64,000 nt of DNA from Armatimonadota bacterium (lineage in GTDB: Bacteria > Sysuimicrobiota > Sysuimicrobiia > Sysuimicrobiales > Sysuimicrobiaceae): the NCBI GenBank assembly GCA_025059775.1, contig JANXCW010000003.1, forward strand, positions 175,204-239,203, given 5' to 3'. The first letter of the stretch is position 1. Each line of letters starts with the position of its first letter. Made by a program: the position numbers and the translations under genes. A model generated the notes under the pieces. That model worked only from the letters and a program-made list of their open reading frames with translations. It was not told the DNA's origin and searched no databases. Of this stretch, positions 37,232 to 45,221 are shown in pieces.

Positions 37232-38463
37232 AGGAGTCGTCCTGGGATGTCCTCGTGGTGGGGGCGGGTCCTGCGGGCGGCATGGCCGCTTGGACCGCAG
37301 CCCGGATGGGCCTGCGGGTCCTCATTCTGGAGGAGCACCCCGTGGTGGGGGATCCTGCCCACTGCGCGGGGAAGCTCTCCGTGCACGCCTTCGCGGAGTT
37401 CGGAATCCCCCAAGACCTGGCCCGCACCGCCCTCCGTGCGGCCACCGTGTATTCCCCCGGGGGAGAACCGGTCACGCTGCGGCGCCAGGTCCCGGATTCC
37501 TACGTGGTGGACCGGGACGTCTTCGATCGGTGGCTCGTCCAGCAGGCCCTGCACGCGGGGGCTGCCCTCCTCCTGCGGACCCGGGCGTGCGCGGTGGCCC
37601 GGGACGGGGAGGGGGTGGTGCTGGAAGCCGTGCGGGATCAAGCCCCCCTGCGGTTCCGGGCCCGGGTGGTGGTGGACGCGGAAGGGGCGCGGGCCCGGCT
37701 TGCAACCCTTGTGGGACTCGGGTCTCCCCGGCGGATGCTCCGAGGGCTCCAGTATCAGGTCACGGGCATCCCGCTCCAGGAGGCAGACACCGTAGAGGTG
37801 TACCTGGGACAGCGGTGGGCGCCCGGGTTCTTTGCCTGGCTCATGCCGTTGGGGGAGCGGGAAGCCCGGATCGGGGTATGCGTGGACCCAGACCTTGCCC
37901 GCTACCCACCCGCCGTCTACCTCGAGGACCTCCTCCGCAACCATCCTGCCCTGGCACCTCGGACCCGGAGGATCCGGGTGGTGCGCCGATTGGGCGGCTG
38001 GATCCCGCTCCTCCTTCACGCCCGTCCCACGTATGCACCGGGCTTCCTGGTGGTGGGGGACGCGGCGGGACACGTGAAGGCAACCTCCGGAGGAGGGATC
38101 TACTACTCCCTGGTGGCAGGACAGCTCGCCGCCCAAGCGGCGGCCCACTGGCTGTCGGGGGCGCGCGGGGCCCTGCGGTGGTACGAGCGGGCCTGGCGCG
38201 CACGGTTCGGGCGGGAGGTGGCTTTCACCGCGTGGATGCGCCGTGCCCTGGACCGCATCCCGGACGAGGATGTCTCCCGCCTCCTCATCGGGATCGCCCA
38301 GGCCCCGGAGCTCCAGCGGGTGATCGGGGAGTACGGGGACACCCAGTACCAGTCCCGCCTGTTCTACCCCTTCCTGGCCACCGCCCTGCGGACGGGCCTG
38401 CGCCACCACGCTCTGGGCCGCGCGATGGCCCGTACGCTCCTGTTCCTGCTCGCGGCCCTGTAG
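37228..38463 (+). CDS. Geranylgeranyl reductase-family FAD oxidoreductase
   Basis: 411 residues. The N-terminal FAD motif VLVVGAGPAGGMAAWTAARMG, seen as VVGAGPAGGMAAW, the HCAGKLS motif where the family has HCAG, the central VVDAEGARARLA and the C-terminal VVGDAAGHVKATSGGGIYYS are all typical. Members reduce isoprenoid chains of archaeal lipids, chlorophyll or menaquinone side chains. In a bacterium with no photosynthesis genes visible, quinone or polyprenyl reduction is likeliest (inference). ATG overlaps the VanZ-like stop. Confidence 0.85.
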   Translation: MKESSWDVLVVGAGPAGGMAAWTAARMGLRVLILEEHPVVGDPAHCAGKLSVHAFAEFGIPQDLARTALRAATVYSPGGEPVTLRRQVPDSYVVDRDVFDRWLVQQALHAGAALLLRTRACAVARDGEGVVLEAVRDQAPLRFRARVVVDAEGARARLATLVGLGSPRRMLRGLQYQVTGIPLQEADTVEVYLGQRWAPGFFAWLMPLGEREARIGVCVDPDLARYPPAVYLEDLLRNHPALAPRTRRIRVVRRLGGWIPLLLHARPTYAPGFLVVGDAAGHVKATSGGGIYYSLVAGQLAAQAAAHWLSGARGALRWYERAWRARFGREVAFTAWMRRALDRIPDEDVSRLLIGIAQAPELQRVIGEYGDTQYQSRLFYPFLATALRTGLRHHALGRAMARTLLFLLAAL

Positions 38464-38500
38464 GTTGCGCGGGCTCCTCCGTTCGAAGGATTTCCCACGG

Positions 38501-38506
38501 TATACT
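38501..38506 (+). promoter_or_regulatory. Candidate -10 box for the ribozyme-fbp-glmS transcript
   Basis: TATACT is the best -10 match in the 475-bp gap between 38463 and 38939. No strong -35 is evident 17 bases upstream. A transcript from here would begin about 38513, giving a leader of roughly 100 bases before the ribozyme cleavage site. Confidence 0.45.
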
Positions 38507-38545
38507 GGAGGAGCAGGGGAGGACCGAGGGGACGGCCGGAGAAGA

Positions 38546-38581
38546 AAAGAACAGGTTAAAGAACAGGTTAAAGAACAGGTT
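38546..38581 (+). repeat. Three perfect 12-bp direct repeats upstream of the glmS ribozyme
   Basis: AAAGAACAGGTT occurs three times head-to-tail without mismatch (38546-38557, 38558-38569, 38570-38581). The unit is A-rich in a GC-rich chromosome. It would lie in the 5' fragment released by ribozyme cleavage, or act as DNA if transcription starts later. No protein or RNA partner is recognised. Confidence 0.85.
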
Positions 38582-38609
38582 TCGGAAAGGAGGGGAGAGG
38601 GGAGCGGTT

Positions 38610-38812
38610 GGGAGAAGCGCCAGGACCCACGGGAGGAATTTCCCGTGGGTTGACGAGGTGGGGGATCTCGACCGGAGCGGAAACTCCGGATCGGCGGGTG
38701 ACCCCAGGCCCATACCGGCGGGCCTCCGGAAACCCATCCGGTGGTGCAAAAGGGAGCTGACAAAGCCGCGGGGGCAACCCCGGGACAAAGGGCTCCTGGC
38801 CGGAACAGCCTG
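38610..38812 (+). ncRNA. glmS ribozyme: glmS ribozyme (glucosamine-6-phosphate-activated self-cleaving RNA)
   Basis: The conserved core is visible in order. A-GCGCC with predicted cleavage between A38616 and G38617; AGGAC; P1 hairpin CCCACGGGA/TCCCGTGGG (38626-38634 with 38641-38649); GTTGACGAGG; ATCTCGA; a hairpin CCGGAG/CTCCGG; ATCGGCGGGTG; then P3/P4-type hairpins, including GGGG-CAA-CCCC, ending TGGCCGGAACAG. This matches the glmS ribozyme layout known from Bacillus and Thermoanaerobacter. It cleaves its mRNA when GlcN6P is abundant. Here the next gene is not glmS but the FBP aldolase/phosphatase at 38939, with glmS second. Bases 38813-38938 are leader ending in an AAAGGAGG site; I see no other element there. 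Confidence 0.9.
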
Positions 38813-38938
38813 CATATCCGGGCGCGATGCTGCCCCCTTCGCGCCCGTACCCAGAGCGGACAACCGAGGTAGCCCGGGATGCGCGGGGAGGGTCTCCGTG
38901 CTCCTGGAGCAGGTACATCTCCGAAAGGAGGGATTTGG

Positions 38939-40066
38939 ATGCGTGTGACCGTGAGCATCATCAAGGCGGACATCGGGAGCATCGGCGGGCACACCCTGCC
39001 CAGCGCGGAGCTCCTACAGACGGTACGGGACCGGGTGTTTCCCGAGCGCGGCAAGCTCCTGCTGGATGCCTTCGTTTTCCACTGCGGGGACGACATCTCC
39101 ATCGTGATGACCCACACCCACGGGACTAGCAACGAGCGGGTGCACGCCCTGGCGTGGGAGGCCTTCCGGGCGGCTACCACGGTGGCAAAGGCGCAGGGCC
39201 TGTACGGAGCCGGGCAGGACCTCCTGGTGGACGCCTTCAGCGGCAACGTGCGGGGCATGGGGCCTCAAGTGGCGGAGATGACCTTCGAGGAGCGTCCCAA
39301 CGAGGCCCTCATGATCCTCGCGGCGGACAAGACCGAGCCCGGGGCCTTCAACCTGCCCCTCTATCTGGCCTTCGCGGATCCCATGTACTCCCCGGGGCTG
39401 CTCTTGAGCACGGAGCTCCATGACGGGTTCCGGTTCCGCATCATGGACGTGGAGTACACGGAGGGGGATCGGATCATCGAGCTGGATGCGCCGGAACGCC
39501 TGTACGACATCGCGGCCCTGCTTCGGGACACGCACCGGTACGTGATCGAGTCCATCTGGTCCCGGAAGTACCCCACGGAGCAGGCGGCGGCCGTCTCCAC
39601 CACGCGCCTGCGGAACATTGCGGGCCGGTACGTGGGCAAGGACGATCCCGTGGCCATTGTGCGGGTGCAGAAGATCTTCCCGGCCACGGAGGAGTTCGGT
39701 CCGCCGTTTGCCCTGGGCGCCTTTGTGGCGGGGGATACCCGCGGCAGCCACAACCTGCCGCTCCTCCCCGTGCCCGCAAACACCCCCGCGAGCACCTTCT
39801 TCTGCATCCCCATGGTGTGCGCCCTGGGGTTTGCCCTCCACGAGGGCAGGCTCACAGGGCCCGTGGACCTCTTCAGCGACCCCGTGTGGGCGCCCGTGCG
39901 GGAACGCATTGTGGACAAGGCCCTGGAGATGCGCAAGCAGGGCTTCTTCGAGCCCGCCATGCTCCCTTACTCTGAGCTGGAGTACGGCGGCATCGTGGCA
40001 CGCCTGGAGCGGCTTGAGAAGGAGTTCCACGTGGTACGGCAGGAGGCTCCCGCGGCTACGAGCTGA
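38939..40066 (+). CDS. fbp: Bifunctional fructose-1,6-bisphosphate aldolase/phosphatase
   Basis: 375 residues of the archaeal/thermophile FBPA/P family (type V FBPase), which condenses triose phosphates and dephosphorylates the product to fructose-6-phosphate. Diagnostic segments: VSIIKADIGSIGGHT at the N-terminus with the metal Asp, FVFHCGDDISIVMTHTHG, DAFSGNVRGMGP, the Mg ligands in ADKTEPGAFNLP and a C-terminal Tyr region (MLPYSELEYGGI). ATG 38939 follows AAAGGAGGG. It lies directly behind a glmS ribozyme and 65 bases before glmS, so GlcN6P should govern F6P production and use together. Confidence 0.95.
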   Translation: MRVTVSIIKADIGSIGGHTLPSAELLQTVRDRVFPERGKLLLDAFVFHCGDDISIVMTHTHGTSNERVHALAWEAFRAATTVAKAQGLYGAGQDLLVDAFSGNVRGMGPQVAEMTFEERPNEALMILAADKTEPGAFNLPLYLAFADPMYSPGLLLSTELHDGFRFRIMDVEYTEGDRIIELDAPERLYDIAALLRDTHRYVIESIWSRKYPTEQAAAVSTTRLRNIAGRYVGKDDPVAIVRVQKIFPATEEFGPPFALGAFVAGDTRGSHNLPLLPVPANTPASTFFCIPMVCALGFALHEGRLTGPVDLFSDPVWAPVRERIVDKALEMRKQGFFEPAMLPYSELEYGGIVARLERLEKEFHVVRQEAPAATS

Positions 40067-40080
40067 GCCGTGGAGGGTGC

Positions 40081-40110
40081 GGGGCGGACACCGACCCAGG
40101 TGTCCGCCCC
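40081..40110 (+). repeat. 12-bp perfect hairpin between fbp and glmS
   Basis: GGGGCGGACACC (40081-40092), loop GACCCA, GGTGTCCGCCCC (40099-40110). There is no U-run. It ends 21 bases before the glmS ATG. It may set the 3' boundary of an fbp-only transcript, protect processed ends, or modulate glmS expression relative to fbp. Confidence 0.7.
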
Positions 40111-40131
40111 CTCTCCGTATGGAGGTGGGCC

Positions 40132-41958
40132 ATGTGCGGCATCATGGGGTACATCGGGGAGCGCAACGCGGTGGAAGTCCTCCTGGACGGCCTGCGGCGC
40201 CTGGAGTACCGGGGGTATGACTCCGCGGGGATCGCGGTGGTCCGGGACGGCACCATCGCGGTGCGGAAGACCGCGGGGAAGCTGGGGCGCCTGGTGGAGC
40301 TCCTGGAACGGGAGCCCGTGGAGGGCAGCCCGGGCATTGGACACACCCGTTGGGCCACCCACGGGCAGCCCACGGACACCAACGCCCACCCGCATGCGGA
40401 TGAGTCCGGGCGGTTCGCGGTGATCCACAACGGCATCATCGAGAACTTCCTCCCCCTGCGGGAGGAGCTTCTGCATCGCGGGCACGTCTTCCGGTCGGAC
40501 ACGGACACGGAGATCCTCGCCCACCTCATCGAGGAGGAATACCAGGGGGATCTTGCAGAGGCCGTCCGCCGTGCGGTGCGGCGGGCCCGGGGGGCATATG
40601 CCCTCGTGGCCATGTGCGCGCAGGAGCCTGACCGCCTGGTGGCCGTGCGGATGATCAGCCCGCTCGTGGTGGGCTTCGGTCAGGGCGAGATGCTCCTCGC
40701 CTCCGACATCCCAGCCCTCCTTCCGTACACCAGGGACGTGCTGGTGGTGGAGGACGGGGAGATGGTGGTGGTCACAAAGGACGGGGCGCGCCTGTTCCGT
40801 CTGGACGGTACCCCCGTGAGGCGGGACAGGGTACACGTGACCTGGAACGCGGAGCAGGCGGAGCGCGCGGGCTACCCGCACTTCATGCTGAAGGAGATCT
40901 TCGAGCAACCTCAGGTTCTTGCGGAGACCCTGATGGGCCGCATCACCCCCGAGGGGAGGGTCTACCTGGAGGATGTGCGTTTCCCTGAGGGGTTCGTGGA
41001 GGGGCTCGGGGAGATCTGGATCACCGCGTGCGGCACCGCCTTCCACGCGGGGCTGTACGGTCGGATGGTGCTGGAGCGCCTGCTTCGAATTCCGGTGGAG
41101 GTGGATTACGCGCACGAGCTCCGCTACCGAGATCCCCTGTTGGGCCCGGACACCCTCACCGTGGCTATCAGCCAGTCTGGGGAGACCGCGGACACCTTGG
41201 CGGCCGCCCGCCTGTGCCGGGCCCGGGGTTCCCGGATCCTGGCTATCACCAACGTGGTGGGCAGCACCCTGAGCCGGGAGGCCCACGACGTCCTCTACAT
41301 CCGGGCGGGCCCGGAGATCGCGGTGGCCAGCACGAAAGCCTATCTGGCCATGCTGGTGGCCCAGGTGCTCCTGGCCCTCTTCCTCCGGGAGCGCCGGATG
41401 GGGCTGGATGTGCGCCTCCACCAGACCCTGCTGCAGGAGCTGCAGCACCTGCCCTGCAAGATACAGGAAGTCCTGAACGACCAGGAGGACATCCTCCACC
41501 TGGCACGCCGGATCTGCGAGGCGGAGCACCTGTACTTCATCGGCCGGGGTCTGGACTACGCGGTGGCCCTGGAGGGTTCCCTCAAGCTCAAGGAGATCAG
41601 CTACCTCCACTCCGAGGCCATGCCCGCGGGAGAGCTGAAGCACGGAACCCTGGCCCTGGTCACCCATGGCACCCCCGTGGTGGTGGTGCTCACCCAGCGG
41701 GAGGTGTACGAGAAGACCATCAGCAGCCTCCAGGAAGTAAAGGCCCGGGGCGGGTACGTGATCGCCGTGGCCTACGCGGACGACGTAGAGGTAGGCAGGC
41801 ACGCAGACGCGGTCCTCCGCATTCCCCGCACCCACGACCTCCTGAGCCCCATCCTGGCCATTCTGCCCCTGCAGCTGCTGGCCTATCACGTGGCCCGGGA
41901 GCGGGGGCACGACATCGATCAACCCCGCAACCTCGCCAAGAGCGTCACCGTGGAGTAA
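40132..41958 (+). CDS. glmS: Glutamine-fructose-6-phosphate aminotransferase (isomerizing)
   Basis: 608 residues. GlmS makes glucosamine-6-phosphate from F6P and glutamine. The N-terminal nucleophile Cys2 (MCGIMGYIG), RRLEYRGYDSAGI, GHTRWATHGQPTD and HNGIIENF belong to the glutaminase domain. Two SIS isomerase domains follow (ITACGTAFHAG, ISQSGETADTLAA, IGRGLDYAVALEGSLKLKEI), ending at DQPRNLAKSVTVE. It is the second gene after the glmS ribozyme. Its product is the ribozyme ligand, so synthesis is feedback controlled at the mRNA. Confidence 0.96.
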   Translation: MCGIMGYIGERNAVEVLLDGLRRLEYRGYDSAGIAVVRDGTIAVRKTAGKLGRLVELLEREPVEGSPGIGHTRWATHGQPTDTNAHPHADESGRFAVIHNGIIENFLPLREELLHRGHVFRSDTDTEILAHLIEEEYQGDLAEAVRRAVRRARGAYALVAMCAQEPDRLVAVRMISPLVVGFGQGEMLLASDIPALLPYTRDVLVVEDGEMVVVTKDGARLFRLDGTPVRRDRVHVTWNAEQAERAGYPHFMLKEIFEQPQVLAETLMGRITPEGRVYLEDVRFPEGFVEGLGEIWITACGTAFHAGLYGRMVLERLLRIPVEVDYAHELRYRDPLLGPDTLTVAISQSGETADTLAAARLCRARGSRILAITNVVGSTLSREAHDVLYIRAGPEIAVASTKAYLAMLVAQVLLALFLRERRMGLDVRLHQTLLQELQHLPCKIQEVLNDQEDILHLARRICEAEHLYFIGRGLDYAVALEGSLKLKEISYLHSEAMPAGELKHGTLALVTHGTPVVVVLTQREVYEKTISSLQEVKARGGYVIAVAYADDVEVGRHADAVLRIPRTHDLLSPILAILPLQLLAYHVARERGHDIDQPRNLAKSVTVE

Positions 41959-42004
41959 AAATTCCCGAGGAGCCTTCGGGTCCCATCGCGAACTCCAATC
42001 CGGG

Positions 42005-42172
42005 ATGGTGGACCCGGAGCTCCTCGCGTTGCTCGTCTGTCCTGTGTGCAGGACCCCGGTTCGCCCGGAAGGGGATTGTCTGGTGTGTACCCGCTGCGGC
42101 CGGCGCTATCCGGTGCGGGAAGGCATTCCCGTGATGCTGGTGGAGGAGGCGGAGGGACCCGAGGAGGCGTGA
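42005..42172 (+). CDS. Trm112-family zinc-ribbon protein
   Basis: A 55-residue protein beginning with a Trm112p-like sequence: MVDPELLALLVCPVCRTP, then CTRCGRRYPVREGIPVMLV. Two CxxC pairs should hold one zinc. Bacterial members are small stand-alone proteins of uncertain function; the eukaryotic relative activates methyltransferases. The ribosome site is weak. The TGA overlaps the GTG of acpS, so it is probably co-expressed with it. Confidence 0.8.
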   Translation: MVDPELLALLVCPVCRTPVRPEGDCLVCTRCGRRYPVREGIPVMLVEEAEGPEEA

Positions 42173-42570
42173 GGATTCTCGGCATCGGCGTGGACCTGGT
42201 GGAGGTCCCCCGCATCCAGCGGGCCCTGGCGCGGTGGGGGGGGCGATTTGTGGCGCGCATCTTCACCGAGTCCGAGCGGCTGCGGGCGGGCGGGGGCCCC
42301 AACCGGGTCTTGCGGCTCGCCGCCCGGTTCGCAGCGAAGGAGGCGGTGATGAAGGCCCTGGGGACCGGCCGCAAGGGGGTGGGCTGGCGGGAGGTGGAGA
42401 TTACCAACGACCCCACGGGTCGACCCCGGGTGCGGCTTTGGGGGCGGGCCGCCCGGGTGGCGCGGCGGAGGGGGATCCGAGAGGTCCATGTCTCCCTCAC
42501 GCACGGGCACGAGTACGCCGCGGCCTTCGCGGTCGCGGAGGGGGAGGAACCGGGGGAGGAGGAGCGATGA
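42169..42570 (+). CDS. acpS: Holo-[acyl-carrier-protein] synthase
   Basis: 133 residues from GTG 42169. It attaches 4'-phosphopantetheine to ACP. The Mg/CoA motifs are clear: GIGVDLVEVPRIQRAL at the start, RFAAKEAVMKALGTG in the middle and HVSLTHGHEYAAAFA near the end. A slightly longer acidic tail than usual. It overlaps the Trm112-like stop and the nnr ATG, in the acpS-nnr-alr order common in Gram-positives. Confidence 0.93.
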   Translation: MRILGIGVDLVEVPRIQRALARWGGRFVARIFTESERLRAGGGPNRVLRLAARFAAKEAVMKALGTGRKGVGWREVEITNDPTGRPRVRLWGRAARVARRRGIREVHVSLTHGHEYAAAFAVAEGEEPGEEER

Positions 42571-44156
42571 AGCTAGTAACCTCGGAGCAGATGCGCACGA
42601 TTGAGCGCCGCGCCGCGGAGATCGGAATCCCCACCACGATCCTCATGGAGCACGCGGGCCGTGCGGTGGCCCAGGTGGCCTGCAAGTTCCTGGAGGAGCG
42701 GGGCGGGGGTCGGGTGCTGGTGGTGTGCGGCAAAGGCAACAACGGGGGGGACGGATTGTGCGCGGCCCGGCACCTGCAGAACGCGGGCGTACCCGTGCGT
42801 GGGATGCTGTTGGCCCGGGACCAGGATCTCTCCGGAGACGCGGCGGCAAACCTCCGGGCAGCCCGGGCGGCCGGGATCGAGGTGGACAACGTGGTGGGCC
42901 CCGTGGACACCGCCCTTCGGGCCGCGGCGCGCGGCTACCAGCTGGTGGTGGATGCCATCTTCGGCACGGGGTTCCGCGGGCCCGCGGTGGGACTGACGGC
43001 CCGGGCCATCGAGATCCTCAACGATGCCCGGATCCCCATCCTGTCCGTGGACGTACCCTCCGGCCTGGAAGCGGACACCGGCCGGGTGGAGGGACCCTGC
43101 GTGCGGGCCACGATCACGGTCACCATGGGATTCCCGAAGGTGGGGATGGTGGTCTATCCGGGCGCGGAGTTCTGCGGACAGGTGGTGGTGGCGGATCTCG
43201 GAATTCCCCGGACCCTGGTGGAGGATCTCGGGATTCGCACGGAGCTCAGCACCGTGGCGCAGGTCCGCACCCTCCTCCCTCCCCGGGCCCCCGACACCCA
43301 CAAGGGGACCTATGGCCGGGTGTTGCTGGTAGGGGGGAGCAGCTGGTTCAGTGGAGCTCCGCGGCTCATGGCCCTGGGAGCCCTGCGTACGGGCGCGGGT
43401 CTGGTGCGACTTGCGGTACCGGAATCCATCTACCCGGCGGTGGCCAGCTCCGTGGTGGAGGCGATGCCACTTGGGCTTCCGGACGAGGGAGGAGTCCTCT
43501 GCGCCGCTTCCCTGGAGGCAATCCTGGAACTGGTGCAGGAGGCGGATGTGGTGGGAATCGGCCCGGGCCTGACAACCCGGGGAGATGTCCCCCACCTCGT
43601 TCGGGAAGTGATCCGGACCAGTCCCCGTCCCGTGGTCCTGGATGCGGATGGGATCAACGTGCTGGCGGGGCATCCGGAGGTCCTGCGGGAGGCCCGTTCT
43701 CCCGTGATCATCACCCCGCATCCGGGGGAGCTCGGCCGTCTCCTGGGAGTCTCCACCGCGGAGATCCAGCGGGGACGGATCCACGCGGCCCAATCCACCT
43801 CCCGGATCACCGGTGCTGTGACGGTGCTCAAAGGTGCCCGGACGGTGGTGGCGGACCCAAACGGCCGGCTGGTCGTGATCCCCACCGGAAACCCCGGGAT
43901 GGCTACGGGCGGCATGGGCGACGTGCTAACGGGTGCCATCGCAGCCCTCATCGGCCAAGGCCTGGGTCCCTTCGACGCCGCCTGGGTGGGTGCCTTCCTG
44001 CACGGGGCTGCAGGCGACCTCGTGGCGGCCTCCCTCGGCGATCGGGGCCTGCTGGCCCGGGAGGTGGCGGACGCCATCCCCCTGGTCATCCGCCGCATCC
44101 AGGAAGGGACGATGCCTGAACCCGTGACCTACCTCCATGCGGCCCGTCCAAGTTGA
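42567..44156 (+). CDS. nnr: Bifunctional NAD(P)HX epimerase/dehydratase
   Basis: 529 residues in two domains. The N-terminal YjeF_N epimerase (about 1-215) has CGKGNNGGDGLCAARHL and DAIFGTGFRG. The C-terminal ADP-dependent dehydratase (about 225-510) has KGTYGRVLLVGGSSWFSGAP, IGPGLTTRG, VLDADGIN, ITPHPGELGRL and the ADP-site NPGMATGGMGDVLTG. Together they repair heat- or GAPDH-damaged NAD(P)H hydrates, useful in a hot-living cell. ATG overlaps acpS. Confidence 0.94.
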   Translation: MKLVTSEQMRTIERRAAEIGIPTTILMEHAGRAVAQVACKFLEERGGGRVLVVCGKGNNGGDGLCAARHLQNAGVPVRGMLLARDQDLSGDAAANLRAARAAGIEVDNVVGPVDTALRAAARGYQLVVDAIFGTGFRGPAVGLTARAIEILNDARIPILSVDVPSGLEADTGRVEGPCVRATITVTMGFPKVGMVVYPGAEFCGQVVVADLGIPRTLVEDLGIRTELSTVAQVRTLLPPRAPDTHKGTYGRVLLVGGSSWFSGAPRLMALGALRTGAGLVRLAVPESIYPAVASSVVEAMPLGLPDEGGVLCAASLEAILELVQEADVVGIGPGLTTRGDVPHLVREVIRTSPRPVVLDADGINVLAGHPEVLREARSPVIITPHPGELGRLLGVSTAEIQRGRIHAAQSTSRITGAVTVLKGARTVVADPNGRLVVIPTGNPGMATGGMGDVLTGAIAALIGQGLGPFDAAWVGAFLHGAAGDLVAASLGDRGLLAREVADAIPLVIRRIQEGTMPEPVTYLHAARPS

Positions 44157-45219
44157 GGTGGATCTCGGCGCCATCCGCCACAACGTGGGGACGGTAGGCC
44201 GTGTGCTGGGCCGATCCACGCAGCTCCTGGCGGTGGTGAAGGCGGACGCCTACGGGCACGGCATGGTGCCCGTCGCAAAAGCCGCGGTGGAGGCCGGAGC
44301 GGCATGGCTGGGGGTAGCCTTTCCCTCGGAGGCTAGGGTCCTGCGGGAAGCCGGGGTCTCCGCCCCCATACTGGTGCTGGGCCCCGCGGAGCCGGAGGAG
44401 ATGCTGGAACTCGCGCCCCATCAGGTTTCGTTCACGGTTTTCTCGCCCGGGAGTCTGGAGGCTGCGCGGCGGGCCGCGGTCCGCTCCGCCTTCGGCCTCG
44501 CGATCCACCTCGAGGTGGACACGGGGATGCGGCGGTTCGGATTCCCCCCTGAGGAGGTTCTGCCCGTGGCGGACGCCATCACCTCCACGCCCGGCCTGCA
44601 CCTGGAGGGAGTCTATACCCACTTCGCCACCGCGGATGAGGACCTCGCCTTTGCCCGGAGCCAGCTGCAGCGGTTCCAGGAGGTCCTGGCTGTCCTGGAA
44701 GCGAGAGGGCATCGGGTGCCCTTCCGGCACGCGGCGAACAGTGCCGCCACCTTCACCCTGCGGGACGCCCACTACGACCTGGTGCGGGTGGGAATCGCCC
44801 TGTACGGCCTCTCCCCCGGCGTGCCGACCCCCACGCTGCAGCCCGCCCTGCGCCTGGTTGCCCGGGTGGCGCAGGTGCGACGGGTTCCGCAGGGTACCCG
44901 GGTCGGGTACGGGGGGATCTACCGCACCTCGCGGGAGACCACCCTCGTTACGGTGCCCGTAGGGTATGCGGACGGGCTTCCCCGGGCACTGTCCGAGGGC
45001 GGGATGGCCTTCTTCCGGGAAACCCGGGTGCCGTACGCGGGGCGGGTGTGCATGGACGCCCTCATGCTGGACGTGGGTGATCTCCCCGCGGAGGAGGGGG
45101 ACGAGGTGGAGCTGCTGGGACCTCACGTGCCCGTGGAGGAGGTGGCGAGGACGTGCGGTACCATCCCGCACGAGATCGTCTCCCGCCTCTCCCCGCGCCT
45201 GCCCAGGGTCTATCGGTAG
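44137..45219 (+). CDS. alr: Alanine racemase
   Basis: 360 residues, a PLP enzyme making D-alanine for peptidoglycan. The PLP lysine sits in VVKADAYGHGMVPVA. HLEVDTGMRRFG, HAANSAA, and the second catalytic tyrosine in GYGGIYRT followed by VPVGYADGLPR are present, as is AGRVCMDALMLDV. ATG 44137 overlaps the nnr coding end by 20 bases. Confidence 0.94.
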   Translation: MRPVQVEVDLGAIRHNVGTVGRVLGRSTQLLAVVKADAYGHGMVPVAKAAVEAGAAWLGVAFPSEARVLREAGVSAPILVLGPAEPEEMLELAPHQVSFTVFSPGSLEAARRAAVRSAFGLAIHLEVDTGMRRFGFPPEEVLPVADAITSTPGLHLEGVYTHFATADEDLAFARSQLQRFQEVLAVLEARGHRVPFRHAANSAATFTLRDAHYDLVRVGIALYGLSPGVPTPTLQPALRLVARVAQVRRVPQGTRVGYGGIYRTSRETTLVTVPVGYADGLPRALSEGGMAFFRETRVPYAGRVCMDALMLDVGDLPAEEGDEVELLGPHVPVEEVARTCGTIPHEIVSRLSPRLPRVYR

Positions 45220-45221
45220 CC

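Noticed and set aside
38465..38653. Short frame through the 12-bp repeats giving repeated KEQV residues
   Set aside because: It runs into the glmS ribozyme core, has no ribosome site at a sensible start, and the periodicity follows from a repeat unit whose length is a multiple of three.
38610..38812. c-di-AMP (ydaO) or SAM riboswitch upstream of fbp
   Set aside because: Considered because of the nearby cdaA and the length of the gap, but the ordered glmS ribozyme motifs fit far better and the ydaO and SAM cores are absent.
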